Below the pieces are notes generated by a model. It was not told the DNA's origin, ran no database searches, and saw nothing but the letters and a program-made list of their open reading frames with translations. A DNA stretch of 47,717 nucleotides from Bacteroidota bacterium (GTDB lineage: Bacteria > Bacteroidota > Ignavibacteria > UBA10030 > UBA8401): assembly GCA_020052095.1 (NCBI GenBank), contig JAGVPT010000270.1, forward strand, positions 1 to 47,717, written 5' to 3'. Made by a program: the position numbers and the translations under genes. This document shows, piece after piece, positions 1 through 7,487 of this stretch. Position 1 is the stretch's first letter, and every line of letters starts with the position of its first letter.

Positions 1-95
1 CTCCTCGACGCAAGCGTCGAGGTATCTTGGTTGAATAAAAAATCCGATCGTACTTTATGACCCCGATGCAAGCATCGAGGAATTCTTTAGATTAA
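1..95. repeat. Left arm of a 95-bp perfect inverted repeat
   Basis: Positions 1-95 are the exact reverse complement of 47619-47713; I compared them base by base (position i pairs with 47714-i) and the match fails at position 96. The arm carries two small hairpins: 3-22 (9-bp stem, AA loop) and 61-80 (9-bp stem with one mismatch, same AA loop). They are near-copies of each other differing at a few bases. This looks like a dispersed palindromic repeat. Because both copies lie at the very ends of the window, the ends may simply be where assembly stopped in a multi-copy repeat. Confidence 0.95.
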
Positions 96-114
96 AAAGT
101 AAGTTGGAGAAATT

Positions 115-504
115 ATGAAACTGAAAGATCGGTTTCAAGCACTGATTGATAAATACAAGGATGATCCCGAGTATATTGCTGAAGGCATGTTGTTGGAAAT
201 CCGCGACCAGTTTTTGGGAGCCATGGAATCACAAGGCATTAATCGGAGTCAACTTGCAGAAAAGCTCGGATGCTCGAACGCCTATGTTACTAAGCTCTTC
301 AACGGCTCCGAAAATCTTACCATAAAAAAAGCGGTGCAAATTGCAAATGTGTTAGGAGCAATGTTGGATATCGCCGTTGTGCCCAATGAGTACGATGTGA
401 AACGCTATTACACGTACTCCTCGAAAAAGATCGACCTTAGCAATAAGACAAAAGGAATAAATTTCACAAATAATTATGAACCCAATTTCTCAGTTGCAGC
501 TTAG
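115..504 (+). CDS. XRE/HigA-like HTH antitoxin with aromatic C-terminal tail
   Basis: 129-residue DNA-binding protein. A Cro/C1-type helix-turn-helix spans about residues 40-92, with the recognition segment SQLAEKLGCSNAYVTKLFNG. The segment after it, from about residue 93, is hydrophilic and rich in tyrosine and phenylalanine (KRYYTYSSKK, then NFTNNY). A GGAG ribosome site lies about 6 nt before the ATG at 115. The 3' end overlaps the SecB-like gene by 29 nt, so the two are probably translated together. In toxin-antitoxin-chaperone modules such as HigBA-Rv1957 or CmdTAC, the antitoxin is an HTH protein whose C-terminal tail binds a SecB-like chaperone. The tail here fits that role by position and composition, which is inference. 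No toxin gene is visible; only 19 nt separate the start codon from the terminal repeat. It could instead be a solitary regulator. Confidence 0.85.
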   Translation: MKLKDRFQALIDKYKDDPEYIAEGMLLEIRDQFLGAMESQGINRSQLAEKLGCSNAYVTKLFNGSENLTIKKAVQIANVLGAMLDIAVVPNEYDVKRYYTYSSKKIDLSNKTKGINFTNNYEPNFSVAA

Positions 505-928
505 AGACTATTCTCTTGTTTCACTTCATGTGGATGCTAATCCTAACTATGAAGAACCCAAAGATGGCGTCAGTAAAGAGCAATTAGGGGTAGATTTTGA
601 TTTTGGTAAGCAAGAAAAAGCTCGTGTTTATAAAATTGACATAAAAATACAATGCAATTTCACTCAATCGGCATTTCATCGTAATAAATATAGAATCAAG
701 ATTCATCTCCAGTCCTTTTTTGAGTTTGATCCGTCTTTTCCGGAACAAGATGTCCCAAAGATGCTAATCCCGAATGGTCTTGCCATGTCTTATTCGATAG
801 CACGAGGTATCGTGGCTCAAGCTACGGGGACTTCTCTGTATGGGAAGTTTGTACTTCCAACCGTGAATTTTGTTGAGATCTTTAAAGAGAAGGTTGCTAA
901 GTTGAAAAAGAAAAGATTAAACAGCTAA
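476..928 (+). CDS. SecB-like chaperone (TAC-type)
   Basis: 150-residue protein that I assign to the SecB-like fold from its C-terminal half: the run SIARGIVAQATGTSLYGKF followed by VLPTVNF matches the conserved SecB pattern of an RxxI helix, a small-residue turn and an LPxxN strand. The N-terminus, starting MNPISQLQLRDYSLVSL, is also typical of these short SecB relatives. SecB proteins are tetrameric cytosolic chaperones that hold unfolded clients. The relatives found beside HTH antitoxins protect the antitoxin from proteolysis. The start at 476 lies inside the upstream antitoxin gene and has no clear ribosome site, which suggests coupled translation. The housekeeping role in Sec export is less likely given the partner gene. 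The assignment rests on motif memory, not a profile search. Confidence 0.75.
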   Translation: MNPISQLQLRDYSLVSLHVDANPNYEEPKDGVSKEQLGVDFDFGKQEKARVYKIDIKIQCNFTQSAFHRNKYRIKIHLQSFFEFDPSFPEQDVPKMLIPNGLAMSYSIARGIVAQATGTSLYGKFVLPTVNFVEIFKEKVAKLKKKRLNS

Positions 929-1014
929 GCTGCACTGTAGCTGAAATTTTGTTTTAGGGGGAAAGAAATCAAGGTTCCGGCGCAGTTTAAGCCGGAGTAA
1001 AATGAATGCGCAAG

Positions 1015-1052
1015 GACCCCCGAAGTCTTTAAGACTTCGGGGGTCTTATTTT
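1015..1052 (+). terminator. Rho-independent terminator after the antitoxin/chaperone pair
   Basis: A perfect 15-bp stem (1015-1029 with 1031-1045), GC-rich at its base, is followed by TTATTTT. An 8-bp outer stem, 969-976 with 1057-1064, encloses this hairpin and a smaller one at 976-996. It would end transcription of the SecB-like gene and insulate lon. Confidence 0.85.
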
Positions 1053-1060
1053 GTGCAACC

Positions 1061-1091
1061 TTGACATCCCTTCAAATTATCAGTACCTTTT
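1061..1091 (+). promoter_or_regulatory. Candidate promoter for lon
   Basis: TTGACA at 1061-1066 is followed 20 nt after the TTG by TACCTTTTT (from 1084), close to the Bacteroidota pattern TTG-N19/21-TAxxTTTG. It lies just after the terminator and about 100 nt before lon. The match is by eye; the -10 region is weak by sigma70 standards. Confidence 0.45.
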
Positions 1092-1193
1092 TACTACAAA
1101 CGAAACCAAGTACGAAGCTGTTAGACTAAGCGGACATTTTATTACCGCTTTTTCTGTTTTTATTTACTCTCATGAGATGAATCGAAGTATTTG

Positions 1194-3608
1194 ATGGCTA
1201 CCGAAAAAATAAAAGAAAAAGAATCCAAGATTCAAACCGTCGAATCAATTCCCACAACGCTGCCGGTTCTTCCGCTCCGCGATGTCGTGATCTTTCCCTA
1301 CATGATCTTTCCGGTGCTTGTCGGTCGCGAATCTTCCTTGCGGGCTGCGAACTTTGCACTTGAAGGCGACAAATACATTTTCCTTGCCGCCCAGCAAGAT
1401 CCATCAATCGACGACCCCGGCGCGGACGACATCTATAAAGAAGGCGTCATTGCCAAGATCATTCAGATCCTCAAGCTCCCCAATGGGTTATTGAAAATTT
1501 TGGTGGACGGCACCGTGCAGGCAACGGTTAAGCAATATCTGCCGAATGAAAAATTCCTCCAAGCCGAGATCGAAATTCACGCCGATGTCCCGGAGAAAAA
1601 CACTGAAATGGAAGCAATTGTCCGGCATGCGTCGACGTTATTTTCGGAGTATGTGCGCGCGAACCGTACGATCCCTCCCGAAGTGCTATCTGCATACGAA
1701 AACATCAAAGACGCACAGCGGCAGCTCTATTATATTGCGGCAAATATTGTGCAGAGCGTGGAAGTGAAACAGAAGCTTCTGCGCATTCACAATGCCCGCG
1801 AACAATTCATGGAAGTGATCCGCATTCTCAACTCCGAAATCAGCATGCTGAAAATAGAACGCGAGATCGATTCGAAGGTGCACGATAACATTCAAAAATC
1901 GCAGCGCAAATTTTTCATCCAGGAACAAATAAAAATTTTGCAGGATGAGCTTGGCGATGACGAATCATCTCCCGAGCTGGCGAAGATAAGGCAGAACATC
2001 GATAAAGCCAAAATGCCGAAAGAAATCCACGCGAAAACGATGGAGGAGTTCAACAAACTGAAGAAAACCCCGGCGATGTCGCCCGAGTTTACCGTAACGC
2101 GCAATTATCTGGATTGGCTCACCGACGTACCCTGGTATAAACGGACGAAAGATAACTTGAAAGTAGAGCATGTAAAGGGAATTCTCGATGAGGATCATTT
2201 CGCTCTGGAAAAGCCGAAGGAGCGAATTCTCGAGCACATTGCGGTGCTCAATCTCGTGAAAGAGATGAAGGGTCAGATTCTCTGTTTTGTCGGACCACCC
2301 GGAGTCGGCAAAACTTCGCTGGCGAAATCTATTGCACGCGCCCTCGGGAGAAAATTTGTGCGCATTTCACTCGGCGGCATCCGGGATGAAGCAGAAATTC
2401 GGGGCCATCGGCGAACGTACATCGGCTCGATGCCGGGGAAAATAATCCAATCGATGAAACGCGCGGGCGTAATTAACCCTCTGTTGTTGATGGATGAAGT
2501 TGATAAAATGAGCATGGATTTTCACGGCGATCCTGCTTCGGCATTGCTTGAAGTTCTCGACCCGGAACAAAATAGCACGTTTAGTGACCATTACCTCGAC
2601 GTCGATTACGACCTCTCGCACGTCATGTTCATTACGACGGCAAATGTGCGGTACACAATTCCGCTTCCGCTTCAGGATAGAATGGAGATTATTGAGCTTT
2701 CGGGCTACCTCGATTTCGAAAAGCGGGAAATCGCGAAGCGCCACATCATTCCGAAACAATTGACCGAGCATGGATTGAAAGAAAAGGATATTGAGCTACC
2801 GGATGACTCGATTACGAAGATCATTCAAGAATACACGCGGGAAGCTGGCGTTCGGAATCTCGAGCGGGAAATTGCATCGGTATCCCGGAAGGCGGCTAAG
2901 GAGATCGTGCTGGGGAAACAAAAGAACGGACACAAGCACGCGGGGGCCGAGAAAAAACACTCTGCGAAGATCATCGTTGACGCGCTTCGTATCGAAAAAT
3001 ATTTGGGCGTGCCAAAATTCCGTTCGCGCGCTGCGGAGCGGAAACCCCGCATAGGTTCCGTGACGGGTCTGGCATGGACGAGCGTCGGCGGAGAAATTCT
3101 CGAGGTGGACGTCACAATGATGCGGGGACCAGAAAAGTTGACACTTACCGGACAGCTCGGCGATGTGATGAAAGAATCGGCGCATGCCGCGCTGAGCTAC
3201 ATTCGATCCAACGCGAAATCGTTGAATTTGAATCCGGACTTCTTTACCAAGAAGGAGATCCATATTCATCTTCCGGAAGGTGCGATTCCGAAGGACGGCC
3301 CTTCGGCCGGTATCACAATGGCAATGGCAATGATCTCGGCGATCAGCGGAAAAGCGGCGCGCAGCGATATCGCGATGACCGGCGAGATCACTTTGCGGGG
3401 CAACGTTCTTGCAATAGGCGGTTTAAACGAAAAACTTCTTGCCGCAAAACGGAGCGGCATTAAGACTGTTCTTATTCCAAAAGAGAACGTCAAGGATTTG
3501 ACAGAGATACAAGAGAAAGTAAAAGAAGGTCTGAAGATCGTGCCGATTGAAAAGATCGAAGACGCCGTGCCGTACGTTTTTGCGGGGAAAAAAAGAGAAA
3601 AGAGATAA
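1194..3608 (+). CDS. lon: ATP-dependent protease Lon
   Basis: Cytosolic AAA+ serine protease that degrades misfolded and regulatory proteins, about 804 residues, full length for the bacterial LonA family. Order of domains: N-terminal substrate-binding LAN domain (about 20-225), coiled-coil segment, AAA+ module with Walker A GPPGVGKTS near residue 367 and Walker B LLLMDEVDK, then the protease domain with the catalytic serine in PKDGPSAG (near 704) and the lysine in GGLNEKLLAA (near 747). I chose the ATG at 1194; a TTG at 1191 directly before it is an alternative and no strong ribosome site decides. Linker residues around 580-595 are rich in His and Lys (KQKNGHKHAGAEKKHSAK), a small charged insertion before the protease domain. 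It follows its own candidate promoter and precedes dnaX by 66 nt. Confidence 0.97.
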   Translation: MATEKIKEKESKIQTVESIPTTLPVLPLRDVVIFPYMIFPVLVGRESSLRAANFALEGDKYIFLAAQQDPSIDDPGADDIYKEGVIAKIIQILKLPNGLLKILVDGTVQATVKQYLPNEKFLQAEIEIHADVPEKNTEMEAIVRHASTLFSEYVRANRTIPPEVLSAYENIKDAQRQLYYIAANIVQSVEVKQKLLRIHNAREQFMEVIRILNSEISMLKIEREIDSKVHDNIQKSQRKFFIQEQIKILQDELGDDESSPELAKIRQNIDKAKMPKEIHAKTMEEFNKLKKTPAMSPEFTVTRNYLDWLTDVPWYKRTKDNLKVEHVKGILDEDHFALEKPKERILEHIAVLNLVKEMKGQILCFVGPPGVGKTSLAKSIARALGRKFVRISLGGIRDEAEIRGHRRTYIGSMPGKIIQSMKRAGVINPLLLMDEVDKMSMDFHGDPASALLEVLDPEQNSTFSDHYLDVDYDLSHVMFITTANVRYTIPLPLQDRMEIIELSGYLDFEKREIAKRHIIPKQLTEHGLKEKDIELPDDSITKIIQEYTREAGVRNLEREIASVSRKAAKEIVLGKQKNGHKHAGAEKKHSAKIIVDALRIEKYLGVPKFRSRAAERKPRIGSVTGLAWTSVGGEILEVDVTMMRGPEKLTLTGQLGDVMKESAHAALSYIRSNAKSLNLNPDFFTKKEIHIHLPEGAIPKDGPSAGITMAMAMISAISGKAARSDIAMTGEITLRGNVLAIGGLNEKLLAAKRSGIKTVLIPKENVKDLTEIQEKVKEGLKIVPIEKIEDAVPYVFAGKKREKR

Positions 3609-3674
3609 GAATAAGGCGACACTCCTCTTCCTTCAATGTTTTCCATTTTAACTTTTAACTTTTCATTTAGCACC

Positions 3675-5426
3675 ATGTCCTATCAGGTTACAGCGCGCAA
3701 ATGGCGGCCGATGGTGTTCGAAGATGTCATCGGACAAGCGCATGTCTCGAACACGCTCCGCAACGCTATTTCCACAAACCGGCTCGCCCACGCATTTATC
3801 TTCAGCGGCGGACGCGGATGCGGTAAGACAACCACCGCGCGCATTCTTGCCAAAGCTGTCAACTGTCTCCGTCCGAAAGATTCTAATCCGTGCAACGAGT
3901 GCGAAGTATGTGAAGAGATCACAAACGGCCGGAGCCTCGATGTGATCGAAATCGATGGTGCGTCGAATCGCGGCGTGGACGAGATTCGGAATCTGCGCGA
4001 ATCGGTTCGCTATGCTCCCGCACGAGGCAAGTACAAGGTGTATATCATCGATGAAGTGCACATGCTGACGAAAGAAGCGTTCAACGCGCTTCTCAAAACG
4101 TTAGAGGAGCCGCCCCCTCATGTGCTGTTCATCTTTGCGACAACGGAAGTCCACAAAGTGCCGGCGACAATTCTCTCGCGCTGCCAGCGGTACGATTTTC
4201 GACGAATCACCATTGAAGATATTATTTCCCGCCTGCGGTTCATCGCGGGTGAAGAAAAAATCGCGATTGATGACGACGCATTGATGATTATCGCAAAAAA
4301 GGGAGACGGCTCGATGCGCGACTCGCAGAGTATTTTCGACCAGGTTGTCTCCTATTGCGGAACGACAATTACTGTCCCGCAAATCATCAGCCTGCTGAAC
4401 GTTGTCGACCAGGAGTTCTTTTTCCGCATTACAGAGTGCATCACGGCACACGACACGAAAGCCGGCCTGGCGCTCGTCGAGGAAATTGTCCGCAACGGAT
4501 ATGACATCAAAGAGTTCTTGTCGGGACTTGCCGAGCATTTTCGCAACATCCTCATCGCACGCGCGACACAATCAGTTCACCTCATCGAAGCGTCGGAAAT
4601 CTATCGCAAGAGGTACGCAACCGACGCACTGCTGTTCAGTGAACAAGACATCCTCCGATTGATCAAGCTGACGACGGATATGGAATCCTCCGTTCGCTAT
4701 AGCACACAACCAAGATTGAGGCTTGAAGTCGGCATCATCCAGATGACGAAAATGGAACAGTCTGTGAAGATCGATGACCTTCTTCGACAGCTCGATGAGT
4801 TGAAAAAAAAACTTGATTTGGGAGCTCACACGTCCGCCTCGTCGATCACGCTAAGCGCCCATTCCTCGATGTCCCGGCCTGCCGTATCGGAGCCGGCGGT
4901 CGATGAGAAAAGGACAACGTACACTGTTGTTCCGCCGCTAAAAATCGCCGAGCTGTCAAAGCTTTCTCTCTCTGCACCGCAAAAGGACTCCGTACCAACT
5001 CCGGTTGCCGCGCCTGAGCCATCGTTGAATCATTTTGCCGTCGAGGAAGTCCAAAGAGAGTGGGATAAAATTGTCGACGATGTGCGCAGGAAAAAAATTT
5101 CCGTCGGGACAATATTAGGCGAGAGCGTTCCCGTCAGCGTTACCGATCAGACTCTGCAAATTGCCTGTTCTGATGACTTTCATTTCTCCTCGCTTAAACG
5201 CAATCAGATGTTTCTTACTGAGGCAATCAACACCCTATTAGGCTCCAAGCTTCGTATTGAACCGGTCCTTCGACCATCGGTTGCTTCGCCTTCACCGCTC
5301 CCGGCAAAAACAGGGTTACCCAAACCGAATGAGGCTCCCTACACGAAGATAGATGGGTCAACTCCCCCCAAGGAACATCCCCTTATTGAGACTCTGTACA
5401 GAGATTTTGGCGCCGAACGAATTTGA
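3675..5426 (+). CDS. dnaX: DNA polymerase III subunits tau/gamma
   Basis: Clamp-loader ATPase of the replicative polymerase, 583 residues. AAA+ motifs are intact: Walker A GGRGCGKTTTAR, a four-cysteine zinc site (C-x8-C-x2-C-x2-C) right after it, Walker B YIIDEVHML and the sensor SRC motif ILSRCQRYDFRR. Clamp-loader domain III runs to about residue 375. The tau-specific tail (about 380-583) is Pro/Ser/Ala-rich and then contains a folded-looking segment, VQREWDKIVDDVRRKK onward. The ATG at 3675 gives the canonical MSYQVTARKWRP start; an upstream in-frame ATG at 3636 would add 13 hydrophobic residues that the family lacks. An A9 run at 4803-4811 falls exactly between domain III and the tail and probably yields the short gamma form. 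Confidence 0.96.
   Translation: MSYQVTARKWRPMVFEDVIGQAHVSNTLRNAISTNRLAHAFIFSGGRGCGKTTTARILAKAVNCLRPKDSNPCNECEVCEEITNGRSLDVIEIDGASNRGVDEIRNLRESVRYAPARGKYKVYIIDEVHMLTKEAFNALLKTLEEPPPHVLFIFATTEVHKVPATILSRCQRYDFRRITIEDIISRLRFIAGEEKIAIDDDALMIIAKKGDGSMRDSQSIFDQVVSYCGTTITVPQIISLLNVVDQEFFFRITECITAHDTKAGLALVEEIVRNGYDIKEFLSGLAEHFRNILIARATQSVHLIEASEIYRKRYATDALLFSEQDILRLIKLTTDMESSVRYSTQPRLRLEVGIIQMTKMEQSVKIDDLLRQLDELKKKLDLGAHTSASSITLSAHSSMSRPAVSEPAVDEKRTTYTVVPPLKIAELSKLSLSAPQKDSVPTPVAAPEPSLNHFAVEEVQREWDKIVDDVRRKKISVGTILGESVPVSVTDQTLQIACSDDFHFSSLKRNQMFLTEAINTLLGSKLRIEPVLRPSVASPSPLPAKTGLPKPNEAPYTKIDGSTPPKEHPLIETLYRDFGAERI
4803..4811 (+). other. Slippery A9 run, probable tau/gamma frameshift or transcript slippage site
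   Basis: Nine adenines are read as three Lys codons (residues 377-379 of DnaX). A -1 shift is followed by ACT and then TGA, so the product would be a 380-residue protein ending in Lys-Lys-Lys-Thr. Loss of one A also reaches a stop within about 14 codons. The site sits at the end of clamp-loader domain III, where gamma ends in E. coli and Thermus. I see no clear downstream stem-loop, so RNA polymerase slippage is as likely as ribosomal shifting. Confidence 0.7.
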
Positions 5427-5485
5427 GGAACTGATGTGACGCACAACTGATACTTTTGCATCTGTTGCTCAAGGAAAAACAATAT

Positions 5486-5529
5486 GACCCCCTGCGTGGC
5501 GCTTGTATAGACCAGGGAGGTCAGCTTTT
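5486..5529 (+). terminator. Possible terminator after dnaX
   Basis: 5486-5494 can pair with 5513-5522 through a 9-bp stem with one bulge, followed shortly by a short T run (CTTTTA). It lies 60 nt after the dnaX stop. The loop of 18 nt and the short T tract make it a weak call. Confidence 0.4.
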
Positions 5530-5581
5530 ACTCTCTTGCGTAGCATCAGTGAGGAAATATTCCACTCGTAGTGTCTCTACA

Positions 5582-6853
5582 ATGAAATTTCTGATCAGAA
5601 TATCCCTGCTGTGCGCAATTGCTCTCGGAGAACTTTCCGCCCAGCAGAAGCTTCTTGTGCCGATGGATCTGAAGCAGACAAATCACCTGAAAGCGTACGG
5701 GATCGCGTTTTGGGCGCTGCAGCGGGGGATCGAGATTGACTGGCTACTGAATTATCGGGGGGGATCGTTTATGTTGGATTATGCTTCGACAGCGGCAAAC
5801 GAATGCCGCATTCGCGGCGTTGCATTTGAAGGAATCAGCGGAGCCGATGCGGCCCGGATATATGCCGATGTTGGGAACGACAATAACAATATGGATGTGA
5901 TCCGGCTGGAAAAGACGCCGAAGATCGCCGTGTACGTTCCGCCGAATTTCAAACCGTGGGATGACGCCGTCACGCTGGCGCTGGAGTACGCTGAAATACC
6001 GTACAAAAAAGTATGGGACGACGAAGTGCTGCAGGGAAAGCTCTCGGAATATGACTGGCTCCATTTGCATCATGAAGATTTCACTGGACAATACGGAAAA
6101 TTCTATGCAACACACCGCAACTCGCAATGGTACATCGAGCAGCAGATCCTGTACGAGCGGAAAGCGAAAGAACTGGGATTCAAAAAAGTCTCCGATGAAA
6201 AGAAAGCCGTTGCACGTGGCATTAAGAGCTTTGTTGCTGCCGGCGGCTTTATGTTCGCGATGTGTTCCGCAACCGATAGCTACGATATTGCCCTCGCGGC
6301 GGAGAACACTGACATTTGCGATGTGATGTTTGACGGCGACCCGCCGGATCGAGATGCGCAGAAACAACTCGATTTTTCGAAGACGTTTGCTTTCCAAAAT
6401 TTTATGCTGGATATGAACCCGCTTCGGTACGAATACTCTGATATCGATATTCCCCCGAGCGACCCTGTTCCTGTGCGCGACCCGAACACCGATTACTTCA
6501 CCCTGTTCGAATTCTCAGCGAAGTATGATCCCGTCCCGACAATGCTGACGCAGAACCATATCAACATCATTAAGGGATTCATGGGGCAAACCACTGCATT
6601 TAAGAAAAGCCTGATCAAGTCGAGCGCCACAATTTTGGCAGAACGCGAAGGAACAGAAGAGGTGAAGTACCTTCACGGCAATTTCGGCCGAGGGACATTT
6701 ACCTATTACGGCGGGCATGACCCCGAAGATTACCAGCATGCTGTCGGCGATCCTCCCACAGACCTGAGCCTCCACAAAAATTCTCCTGGTTACCGACTCA
6801 TCCTCAACAATATTTTGTTTCCAGCAGCGAAGAAAAAGCAACAAAAAACGTAA
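5582..6853 (+). CDS. Exported protein of unknown function
   Basis: 423 residues from the ATG at 5582, chosen because it begins a clear signal peptide (MKFLIRISLLCAIALGELSA, cleavage likely before QQK); the open frame extends 42 codons upstream, but that stretch has no signal-like start. The mature part has conserved-looking blocks rich in aromatic and charged residues, such as KTPKIAVYVPPNFKPWDDAV, YDWLHLHHEDFTGQYGKFY and a Gly-rich GRGTFTYYGGHDPEDYQH near the end. The pattern suggests an alpha/beta fold acting in the periplasm. From memory, relatives in the FCB group carry the database name asparagine synthetase B, but I see neither an N-terminal nucleophile cysteine nor the PP-loop of that enzyme, so I do not use the name. 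It stands alone between dnaX and the hairpin-rich spacer. Confidence 0.85.
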   Translation: MKFLIRISLLCAIALGELSAQQKLLVPMDLKQTNHLKAYGIAFWALQRGIEIDWLLNYRGGSFMLDYASTAANECRIRGVAFEGISGADAARIYADVGNDNNNMDVIRLEKTPKIAVYVPPNFKPWDDAVTLALEYAEIPYKKVWDDEVLQGKLSEYDWLHLHHEDFTGQYGKFYATHRNSQWYIEQQILYERKAKELGFKKVSDEKKAVARGIKSFVAAGGFMFAMCSATDSYDIALAAENTDICDVMFDGDPPDRDAQKQLDFSKTFAFQNFMLDMNPLRYEYSDIDIPPSDPVPVRDPNTDYFTLFEFSAKYDPVPTMLTQNHINIIKGFMGQTTAFKKSLIKSSATILAEREGTEEVKYLHGNFGRGTFTYYGGHDPEDYQHAVGDPPTDLSLHKNSPGYRLILNNILFPAAKKKQQKT

Positions 6854-6941
6854 CTTTCAGGTCTTCTTTTCATTAGCGTTTTCCTTACCTTGGCAGAGAG
6901 AGTCTCGTGGCCGTGCTTATCGAATACTGACAAACAACGTC

Positions 6942-7365
6942 ACTTTCTTTCCGAGAAAGAAAGTAACCAAAGAAATCTTGTCGAAATCGTAACGCTTGGA
7001 TTCAATCCCAGCCGCACGTGCCGACAATTTCGGTGCACCAATGAATCTGAGATCCCGTGCATTGGGTTAGAGCACCGAAATTGAAACCCTTCGATTGAAT
7101 CCTTCCCCCCCGCGCACCCGACAATTTCGACGTCAGTTGACCAACGCTGAGTCGATGAACTCGGAATCGGCGGCGGTATGCGAAGGAGGCGATGCGTGCG
7201 TTAAGAAAACGGCAGCCATGTGCAGAAGGCTTGTGCGAGCCGTTTTCTTCGGCATGTGTGGTGGCAAGCATCGCAAGGGTTCCGATTCCGAGAAGCTCTC
7301 TTTTGAGCCGGAGGCTCATCAGCCTTTGGCTGAGCTTCTACTCTTTCTCTGGCATCAGAGAAAGA
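6942..7365. repeat. Array of hairpins in the spacer upstream of mfd
   Basis: The 634-nt gap between 6854 and 7487 has no convincing gene but contains many inverted repeats. They are 6942-6951/6955-6964 (10 bp); a nested set 6980-6987/7124-7131, 6998-7007/7093-7102, 7025-7036/7072-7083 and 7038-7043/7060-7065; then 7203-7213/7239-7249 (11 bp); 7291-7298/7332-7339, which encloses two adjacent 6-bp hairpins at 7304-7318 and 7319-7333; and 7342-7350/7357-7365. No transposase is present. Candidates are a structured RNA, a palindromic mobile element, or a decayed cluster of such elements. Short open frames here are not supported as genes. Confidence 0.75.
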
Positions 7366-7487
7366 AGAGACCCCATGAAACCTCTTCTTTTGAACTCTCT
7401 CTAATTCTTCATATCTTTAGACAGCCTTGCTGATGAATTTGTCTGAGATTCACCGGCAGGGATTCGTGCGTTTATAAATGATGAACA

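Noticed and set aside
3074-3463. 129-codon + strand frame inside the lon protease domain
   Set aside because: It lies in another frame of lon and is very rich in Arg, Gly and Ser, as expected for an out-of-frame shadow.
5456-5581. Upstream extension of the exported protein's reading frame (42 codons)
   Set aside because: The signal peptide starts at 5582, and the extension overlaps a terminator-like hairpin.
7095-7433. Open frames of 70-112 codons in the spacer before mfd
   Set aside because: They run through the inverted repeats and have no ribosome site or protein-like composition.
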